Assembly (NCBI GenBank): GCA_018398765.1
Contig: JAHBMJ010000653.1
Coordinates: 97,501-124,631 of the forward strand
Reading direction: 5' to 3'
DNA: 27,131 nucleotides
Origin: Chromera velia
Lineage: Eukaryota; Sar; Chromeraceae
Of this stretch, positions 20,051-27,131 are shown piece after piece (position 1 is the stretch's first letter; each line of letters begins with the position of its first letter). The position numbers and the translations under genes were made by a program. Below the pieces are notes generated by a model. That model saw nothing but the letters and a program-made list of their open reading frames with translations. It made no database searches and had not been told where the DNA came from.

Positions 20051-20791
20051 GGACCTTCAACGAATTCAGACGCGAACGAAAGTTACGAAACTAACGATTT
20101 GTAGTCCCGGTCAGACGTCTGCATGGGGTTGAGAATGTGCAATTCATAAAGACACGACACCGTCGATACGTCAGATCAGTGTTCTAAGTTCTTTCCTGGG
20201 TCCTTCTAAGGCCCTTCTTGAAAACGGCGTATAATGCGCACCTAGATTGCGCACGACACTTTCGCGACCGGCGCCATCATGCGTAGTAGTACATCGTAGT
20301 ACGCCACGCAAAAACTTTTGAAAAAGCTATAACTGAAAAACTCTAGGAAAGTTTAATTAGACTATAGCTATTAGAATTTAAATTTTAAAAGAAAATTAAT
20401 CTTAATATAGGTGTGATGTTTATATATGAAAGTCATTGAAAGAATTACAATAGCATTAGAATTGAGGTGGTTAAAGCCAAAGAGCTGGCGTCTGAGCCAT
20501 GCATCGTGTAGGCTCTGGCCAACCACGGGGCATCATACCTGGTTCGTACGCAACCTACTAGCCTACTAATAGGCTTGGTCCTTGAAAAGTTTTAAAAGCC
20601 GATATAGCGATCAATAATATTATGAGTCCCAAGATATAAGATGTTATTTTTGTAGTACAACTTTACATTTCCAACCTTAAACTTGCCGATGATGAAGTTC
20701 CTATTTCGTTTGACGAATTATGGGAGATTGGGGTAGCCGAAGTGGGGGAGGAGGGTAACCGGTGCAACATCTCTTATGACTTAACATTGTT

Positions 20792-20809
20792 AAAAAAAAA
20801 AAAAAAAAA
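20792..20809 (+). repeat. Run of 18 A
   Basis: A homopolymer 13 nt outside the left LTR of the copia element and outside its target duplication, so it belongs to the pre-insertion DNA. A T-run follows the right LTR near 27111. Confidence 0.9.
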
Positions 20810-20817
20810 TTAAGCGA

Positions 20818-20822
20818 GGATG
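20818..20822 (+). repeat. Target-site duplication, left copy (GGATG)
   Basis: The five bases adjoining the left LTR match GGATA after the right LTR (27097-27101) at four of five positions. Five bp is the usual duplication for copia integrases. Confidence 0.6.
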
Positions 20823-21111
20823 TGTTGAGCCGCCATGCCTAAAGTGCCCGCCGCCATGCGCACCGCCTCATAGATTGATGAGCCATGCTGAGCTGCATGC
20901 ATGCATGTGCATGCTTCTTCATACAAGTTGAATTAATTGCAATCAATAGTAGCATGCTCATAAAATATGATGAGATGAAACGGCTGAACAATGAAAGGAA
21001 CGGGAATATGCAATGCATCCCATCCTTGAGTCTTTCCCTGTAAGAAGATTTCAAGAGACTCTAATGATAGGCTTCTAGTTGAGAAGATCTAGTGGCTTAT
21101 AGGGTCTTTCA
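20823..21111 (+). repeat. Left LTR of the copia element
   Basis: Starts TGTTGAGCCGCC and ends GGGTCTTTCA. By eye it differs from the right LTR at nine of 289 positions (about 97% identity), all A/G or C/T changes, with no indel. It contains the self-complementary run GCATGCATGCATG. Confidence 0.95.
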
Positions 21112-21169
21112 GTCAGTGTGCCAGATCTGATTGGATTTCCTTCTTCTCTCTCTCTCTGAATTTTTCAAG

Positions 21170-22438
21170 ATGGTCCAGACGAGAGCTCAGAGGAGAGAGG
21201 AAAAGGAAGAGGCTAAGAAGAAGGCCCAAGAAGAAGCTGCAGCTGCACAGTCAAGCAGCAACGCAGTGATTCTCGATTCCAAACTCGATTCCTTTCTTGA
21301 AAAGAAATTAGAAGAAAAGATCGACAAGATTGTTGAGAAAATTTTGGAAAAGAAGAAGTCCGGAAAGAATAAGAGACGGCAGAAGGTTTCTATTGCTGTG
21401 CTGAGCAACGATTCGGACTCTTCTGATGACTCGGACTCTTCCAGTGAGTCTGAGTCCTCTGAGTCTTCCTCTGTCATATCGTCTTCCTCGTAGAAGAAGG
21501 TGAAGGTGGACTGGGCGCTTCTGCCTGTGTTCGACCCCAAGGAGGGGTTCGAGGATTGGGAGAGACAGTGGGGAGATTTCATGAAGGAGGAGCTCCGGAG
21601 GTCCCGTTTTAGCTCTTCTGGTCAGTGAAAGAGGGTGGTTCGGATGGGCATGTACAAGGCCGCTAAGAATGACTCGAGGTTCAAGTCCCACCTCAAGCGA
21701 TTCTTCACCTCTCCTGGCCTCAAGCACAAGGAGGTCCTCAGGCGTGTGAAGGAAGAATACCTCTCCAACCTGCTTGTGAGGCAACTGGCAGTGGAGGAGA
21801 AGGTCAAGGAATTCCCTTACGACACCAACCGGTGCAGCGCAGCCAGAGATGTCCTCAAGCCCAAGATCAAGTTTGGGTTCAAAACCCTGCATCGACGTCT
21901 GTCCAATCTGGAGGTGGAAGTGATAAGGGTGCAGAGACCCATCGAAGATGCAGCGAAGCCGACCATGATCCTCCACGCCCTCAATTCCAACCAAAAGAAT
22001 ACCCTCATCACCGCCATCAGAGCGCAGAAGGGAGAGATGCTCCTTAACCTGAACTCGCTCTCGTGGGATGATATTCATCCTCACCTCGACTGGTTCGCTG
22101 CCATCGAGGAGAAGGAGAAGGGCAGGAAAGGGGGAAGAGAGAAGGCAGGGCGTTCCTCCAATCCCAAAGGGGGACACAGGGGGAATGATCGTGGCAGGGA
22201 GGGGGAGAACGGGAACACTAGGGGATCCTCCGAGCAGGGTTCGAGTGGGAGCTCTGGTCAGGGAGGGCAGCATCCGGTCTACTACACCTGTGGGAGAAAG
22301 CATGAGGGTGAGTGCTGGGCTAAGAAGAAGAATATCGAGTGTAGGGATTGTGGCGAGAAGGGTCACTACGTGGGCATCCCTGTGTGCAAGAAGAAGGGGG
22401 GGTCCTCTTCCTCCTCCGGGGGGGGGAAGGGCGATTGA
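21170..22438 (+). pseudogene. gag: copia gag, two in-frame stops
   Basis: The start ATG at 21170 gives a charged coiled-coil-like N-terminus (MVQTRAQRREEKEEAKKK) and an acidic Ser-rich cluster of SDSSDDSD type. A TAG at 21491-21493 and a TGA near 21626 interrupt the same frame, after which the capsid-like part continues (KAAKNDSRFKSHLKRFF and onward). Near the C-terminus, YYTCGRKHEGECWAKKK and CRDCGEKGHYVGIPVC form a double Cys/His nucleocapsid motif; the second is Cys-x2-Cys-x4-His-x6-Cys. No frameshift is needed. Gag would package element RNA into virus-like particles. Confidence 0.8.
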
Positions 22439-22559
22439 CCACGCTCGGGCGTGGGACGAGAGACGGCAAGGGGCTCTCGTTCCTCGAACCCATTTACACC
22501 CCTGGCAGAGGACGACTGTGAGTGTGAAGAGGTCCGCTTTCCTTTTGCTGATACTAGTT

Positions 22560-24351
22560 ATAGTAAGCATCTGATTGGTCGTGACTTGGATGATTGCATT
22601 GTAGACAGTTGGAGAAACTTAAGAAAGTGACGTATGAGAAAGCTAAGGGAGATTCTTTTCAGACAGACAGATACGTACATGCGCGTATCAGGGTTTTGTC
22701 TCTAGAGAACGAAATCGAGGAGGTGTACATAGAAGGTGTATACTCGCGTTTGGTTCCTGTTTCTCTTTTGTCTGCTCGGGGTCTCCGTCTACAGAAAGTT
22801 GACAAGCCTTATTGGGTTGAATTGCGTTCATCAAGAGACGGAAAGAAAGTCAAAGCGTTGTTGGAAGAGAGAAACGGTGTACACGTAATTTGTGCATTTC
22901 CTTTTTCTTCTTCTTCTTCTTCTTCTTCTTCTTCTTTTATTTCTTTTTCTTTTAAACGAGTGACTAAATGTGTCTGCCTGGCAGTCACCGAGGAAGAAAA
23001 GATTTCTTCTGGTGATGATCCCGTTTCCTCCCCGATAGAAAAGGCGATGGCAGTTAGAGAGCAGGCGAGAGCCTCTCAACCCTCCAGACCCGATTGTTTT
23101 TCTCTTGCTCAAGATGGTCAGATGTCACAGAGAGAATTGAACATGTGGCACTGCTGTTTTGGACACTCGACAGGTAAGCGTTTGTATACAACCTTAAGAG
23201 AAAAAGGAATGGCTCATCGTGTGTGCGTGAGGGATTGTACAGAGATGATTGACTGTCGTGAGTATAGAAAAGTGAATGCAACCATGAGAAGAATTCCAGC
23301 AAGACAAACACCGGAGGGGAGGGCAGAAGAATTCAATGATGTTGTTGTGCATGACCTCTGCATGCTTGCGGGGGGTGTGCCAGCCAGTCTTCTTGTTGAT
23401 GGAAAAACGAGATTCATGCAGGGAGAGACTCTTTCTCGAAAAAGTCAGGCAAAGAGAGCAATGATCCACTGGACAAGGAAGTGGCAGAGACTTGGGAAAG
23501 GGAAACCAAAGATCGTTAAGACAGACAACGGAGGCGAGTTCGAGAAGGAATACGATTCTTTTTTGCAAAGAGAGGGAGTGTATCATAAGAGAGGACCAGA
23601 CTACAGTAACTGTCCTCAAGTACAGGGACAAGTAGAAAGACCAAATAGAACTATAAAGAGACTCTTGAGAGAGACAGTCAGAAAGGCCCGCTTACCCAGA
23701 TAATATACAGAGAAATGGCTCTTTCCAGGGGTGGTGCAGCAGTTGAATGAAGTTGTGTCGACCGTGGCAGGGGAGTCTCCAATGAAGGCAGTTTTTGGGG
23801 AAGAGAAGGCAGAAGAGATTTCTCCGATTGCTGTGGGGGACAGGATGGTGGTGTATGATCCTCACCCAATTAAGAAAGGGGCAGAGCCTGTGTATGGAAA
23901 GGAAGGCATCTTTGCTTCTGTAAAGAATTCGTCTGTAGTGGTGGTTCTGATAGAAAAGGGGAACGGATGGAAGCCTTTGCGAGTGCATCCTTCACTTGTT
24001 TCACTTGTCAGGTGGTCAGGCATTTCTTTTGTTTCTTCTTCTCCTTCTTCTTCTTCTTTGTCTCCAGATAGACAGGGTTTTGTTCCACAGGAAGATTCTT
24101 TTTCGGATGTGGATGTAGATGAAATGGAGGTTGATTCCGGTGCAGAGAGGCATGCACGTTTCTCTTCTTCTTTCGGCCCTGCATACTTTTTCCCTGATAT
24201 TCCGCGGCGAGCTGCAAAGCAAGCCGAGCAGTGTGTTTTGTCTCCCTCGATGGCCAGCGAGGGGGGTGAGGGCGCAAATGCATCAGTTCTTCCTCCTGCC
24301 GCGTCTGCTGGGCAGTCGCTTTGGGGCGGCCACCTTGAGATGATTACATAG
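22560..24351 (+). pseudogene. copia protease remnant and integrase
   Basis: A weak protease start (DCIVDS, near 22590) is followed in frame by VYIEGVYSRLVPVSLLSARG, resembling the end of copia proteases. A poly-Ser stretch from a TTC repeat (about 22906-22935) precedes the pre-integrase motif MWHCCFGHSTGKRL. Integrase follows with the core motifs VHDLC and LLVDGKTRF, then KIVKTDNGGEF, and finally QGQVERPNRTIKRLLRE, supplying the second Asp and the Glu of the DDE triad. A TAA at 23701-23703 interrupts the frame, after which the C-terminal integrase region (SPMKAVFGEEKAEE and onward) continues in the same frame to 24351, ending in Ser/Glu-rich linker. Confidence 0.85.
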
Positions 24352-24720
24352 CATCAGAGGGAGAGCTGGACGGGGACACAGAAGGTATGCAGGGCAGCCA
24401 GGCGAATGGGTCTAGGCAAGGGGGGTCAAATTCCGGTTAGGCCTCTGTTCTGAGAAGGAGAGATAGGCGCAGACGTCAGTCAATGCCTACAGACGGTCAG
24501 TCGGTATACGAGTCCGCTGTGAGTGGAATTTGGAAGCTGCTGTCTGACGATGCACATTTTATGCAGGAAGATGAAGAAAGGAAGGAAGATGTGCATTTTA
24601 CACAGAGAAGAGAAGATGAAAATGAAAAGATAGAAGATCTGCAAGAGAGACTAAATGAGTTGAAGCAGAAGCTTGCGCACGTAATCAAGGAAAAAGAGAG
24701 AGCCCGACGTCCCTTGCCCC

Positions 24721-26191
24721 GTGTGTTGGAGGTCGATAAATGTCGATAAGGAAGTCGTGAAGAAGATGCTTTCTCACGTGAATCCAAAGAAAGGACACAT
24801 CGATGCCACTCCAGAAGAGGTTGCGGGGGGGTCTCATGTTGAAGGACAGAAAGCCAAATTGAATCAATTCATCGAATGTGATGTCTTTCAGCCAGGTGTG
24901 CATCTGCCGAAAGGAAGAAAAGCCATAAAGTGCAGGTAGGTGCTTACTTAGAAAATGAAGGAAGAGAAAAGAGTCACAAAAGCGAGGCTGGTCGTAAAAG
25001 GGTTTCAGGACGACCAAAAAGAGTTAGAGACTTTTAGCGGGATAGCATATTGGTGGGCAGTTCTTTTAGTTCTTTCTTTTGATTCTTCGAAGGGATGGAC
25101 GCCTGCAAAGTCGGACGTCCGCACTGCTTTTCTGACTGTTCCTGTAGGCCGGCTACGAGCGGTGGGCAGGCGACGGGCCCGCGGAGTGGCGGCGCCGCAA
25201 GGCATTGCAAGACAAGCCATGACGCACGCGGACTTCAATAAATATGGCACGGCACAGAACGAACTGAAGTGACATCGATCGGCCTGTCTGCTTGAAATGC
25301 AGCAATTGACTATACTGTTCGAGGGCATGTTGTATGAACTCTTCTAGGTCAAACTCTTACCCTCCTTCTCTAAAGGGTACATACAGATAACGCCTGAACC
25401 TACTAGCCCGTATCTAGCTAACAGCTCCCATTTCTGACTCTGTTTTTATCCAACTTCCCTCTTTTCTCCCTCCTGATTGTCCTGAATAGATGAAGCCAGG
25501 TGCCGTATTGAAATTGAAGAAAACAATGTACGGCCTTGCAGATAGTTCCCATCTCTTCTCTTTCTCCTTTAAGAAAATAGCAAAGGAATTGGGGTGGAAG
25601 GAGATAAAAGAAAGCATTTTCGTTCACAGAGGCGGGGAGGGGGGTGAAGTGAAGGCCGTGTTAGTTAGGCATGTCGATGATCTTCTTCTTTTTGCTGAAG
25701 ATCCTCTTTTTTTCCTTTCTTCTCTTCAAGAGAAACTGAAAATAGACGAGCTTGAGGTGTTAAAAGAAGGAGAGACAATGAGCTACATAGGCATGCAACT
25801 AAAGAAAACAAAGGAAGGTTTTAAGATGAGTCAGGAAGAGTATCTTGAGTTCGTTGAAGTGGAAGAGAGCAAACTGAAGGGGAGGAAGATCAGACCAGAC
25901 CTTTTAGACCTTCCAAAAGAAGAAGAGATTAAAGAAGAATATGTGCCCCTCATGCAGAAGATCATGGAGGTGACTGGGTGGGCAGCAAGGACACAGCCAG
26001 CCATTTCTTTTCTTTTTGGTGAGTTGAGTCGTTGGTTGACTAAGCCGTCTGCAGAGAAGGTAGAAGGTGGTTTACGTTTGTTGAATCATGCGAAGCAAAG
26101 GAAGACCTCTCTTATTTTTACCGCAGTCAAGGACCCCAAGATGGTTGTTTTTCATGATAGGTTTTATTCTCTCCAGAAGTGTAAAGCTTAG
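24721..26191 (+). pseudogene. copia reverse transcriptase, interrupted
   Basis: The N-terminal part reads PKGRKAIKCR, then two TAG stops (24937-24939 and 24949-24951), then KRVTKARLVVKGFQDD and SDVRTAFL, the segment with the first catalytic Asp. The two stops sit where copia RTs have Trp (CRWV...K). After about 350 bp of unrelated sequence the domain resumes in another frame at KLKKTMYGLADSS and reaches the catalytic box VRHVDDLLLF (HVDD codons 25670-25681, His in place of the usual Tyr). It continues through SYIGMQLKKT and the thumb region to 26191. Confidence 0.85.
25143..25489. other. Unrelated insert within copia RT
   Basis: Between SDVRTAFL and KKTMYGL, copia RTs normally have roughly 40-60 residues; here about 350 nt intervene that encode nothing RT-like in any frame. 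It is GC-rich at the left (near 25150-25200) and CT-rich at the right. TCCTG occurs at both edges (about 25139 and 25481), which could be a short duplication. The identity of the insert is unknown. Confidence 0.5.
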
Positions 26192-26298
26192 GACGATGGG
26201 AAAACGAAGCTTACCTTGTAGATCAGACAGAACAGGTAGACAGAAAAAGGATTCATGCTTTAAGAAAGAGCAACCTTTTTGCATGAAAGAGTGCGAGA

Positions 26299-26733
26299 GT
26301 GAAGCGAAAACTGATTTCGAGCACTTTGTCAGAGACAGTTGCATCTGCAGAGAGCGTGAAGAAAGCTTTTACTTGGAAGGATCAGATTTTGGCAGAGGCG
26401 CTTTGGGGTAAGAAAGTGCCGATTGAATTCGTGATGGATTCCGGGCTGTTGATGGATCAGCTAGAGTCTGGACAGGCAAAGGCAGAGCCCACTATGAATG
26501 TTCTTTTTGCTTATGTCAGGCAGGAATTGCGTCGTCTGCGTTTCCATGTGTACTGGTGCAGGACTAGTGACATGAGGGCAGATAGACAGACCAAGCTCAT
26601 GTTAGAGCGCTGCAATGGTGGTGTTCCTTCCACTGCGAGAGTTGAGAAGAAAGAGAAAGCAGGTTCTGGAGCAGTGACAGTGCCGCACGTGTTAAGAAAA
26701 TTGACTTTGCGAAGCGATCGAGCATGTGCATGA
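26299..26733 (+). pseudogene. copia RNase H C-terminal part
   Basis: Sequence such as SAESVKKAFTWKDQILAEAL, FVMDSGLLMDQLESG, FAYVRQELRRLRFHVYWCRT and MRADRQTKLML follows the end of copia RNase H, where a conserved ADxxTK motif closes the protein. It is frameshifted relative to RT. The N-terminal half of RNase H, around 26100-26300, is scrambled by indels. Confidence 0.7.
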
Positions 26734-26807
26734 GAGTCAGTCGGCGTTGTGGGTAGATAGACGGCTCTGTATTTGTTCCTTCGTCTGTGCCTCAGTCAGG
26801 AGGTGAT

Positions 26808-27096
26808 TGTTGAGCCGCCATGCCTGAAGTGCCCGCCGCCATGCACACCGCCTCATAGATTGATGAGCCATGCTGAACTGCATGTATGCATGTGCATGCT
26901 TCTTCATACAAGTTGAATTAATTGCAATCAATAGTAGCATGCCCATAAAATGCGATGAGATAAAACGGCTGAACAATGAAAGGAACGGGAATATGTAATG
27001 CATCCCATCCTTGAGTCTTTCCCTGTAAGAAGATTTCAAGAGACTCTAATGATAGGCTTCTAGTTGAGAAGATCTAGTGGCTTATAGGGTCTTTCA
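26808..27096 (+). repeat. Right LTR of the copia element
   Basis: Same length and termini as the left LTR. A short purine-rich stretch, CAGGAGGTGAT, lies directly before it and could be the polypurine tract, though it is weak. Confidence 0.95.
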
Positions 27097-27131
27097 GGAT
27101 AGACTTTAATTTTTTTTTTTTTGCTGTGATA
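27097..27131 (+). other. Right flank of the copia insertion
   Basis: Begins with GGATA, the right copy of the target duplication, then short AT-rich DNA with a T-run. Too little is present to say more. Confidence 0.5.

Larger units (their letters stand above)
19194..20817. other. Spacer between the cysteine-rich gene and the copia element
   Basis: 3' flank of the gene followed by microsatellites and, from about 20320, AT-rich DNA. No frame carries a domain. A hairpin-like stretch around 20470-20530 (with GTGGTTAAAG and a later CCAAC) was considered as a tRNA but does not fold convincingly. Confidence 0.45.
20823..27096 (+). mobile_element. Ty1/copia-like LTR retrotransposon, full-length but inactive (6274 bp)
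   Basis: Two 289-bp LTRs with TG...CA ends enclose gag, protease remnant, integrase, reverse transcriptase and RNase H in that order. Integrase before RT defines the Ty1/copia type. Flanking pentamers GGATG and GGATA are a probable target duplication with one change. The coding part is broken by stops and frameshifts and by about 350 bp of unrelated DNA within RT. I could not identify a convincing primer-binding site directly after the left LTR. Confidence 0.95.

Noticed and set aside
20460-20545. Possible tRNA gene (GTGGTTAAAG...GGTTCG...)
   Set aside because: I could not pair an acceptor stem or place an anticodon arm consistent with the tRNA fold.
21308-22570. 420-codon minus-strand open frame across copia gag
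   Set aside because: It is antisense to a well-supported gag with zinc-knuckle motifs, and its Leu/Pro/Ser-rich composition is typical of an antisense shadow.

Overview
The window is nuclear DNA of a unicellular eukaryote. It holds two genes with spliceosomal GT...AG introns (acceptors mostly TGCAG), a membrane-bound hybrid histidine kinase, and three classes of retroelement. Large hybrid histidine kinases next to abundant gypsy, copia and LINE remnants and long simple repeats would fit a chromerid-type alveolate alga such as Chromera. That placement is inference from gene content only. No bacterial operon, rRNA or convincing tRNA is visible.

Layout. 1-3884 (minus strand) is a decayed Ty3/gypsy retrotransposon that runs off the left edge: gag, protease, RT and RNase H, with a possible primer-binding site and LTR edge near 3864-3886. 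4643-6310 (minus) is a 5'-truncated non-LTR retrotransposon, of which only the post-RT end and 3' tail remain. 6311-7578 is simple-repeat-rich spacer. 7579-10492 (minus) is a hybrid histidine kinase gene of at least three exons. 10493-11762 is spacer with a short repeated motif. 11813-13250 is a 38-bp minisatellite of about thirty units with a three-unit higher-order rhythm; its start is duplicated at 13868-14030.

14650-19193 (plus) is the most interesting locus. I reconstruct a ten-exon gene for a secreted 624-residue cysteine-rich protein. It has a signal peptide, three copies each of two cysteine modules (called B and A here), acidic or Ser/Thr/Pro linkers, and a hydrophobic C-terminus that looks like a GPI signal. 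The gene is a threefold repeat of a three-exon cassette (microexon, short exon, long exon) with the same intron phases each time (2, 1, 1). The modules match no family I recognise with confidence.

19194-20817 is AT-rich and microsatellite-bearing spacer. 20823-27096 (plus) is a nearly complete but dead Ty1/copia retrotransposon with two 289-bp LTRs and a near-perfect 5-bp target duplication. Its LTRs differ only by transitions, and its pol carries TGG-to-TAG-type stops plus about 350 bp of foreign sequence inside RT.

Functionally, the two host genes (a sensor kinase and a putative surface protein, on opposite strands) are separated by the minisatellite. Nothing in the sequence links them in one pathway.
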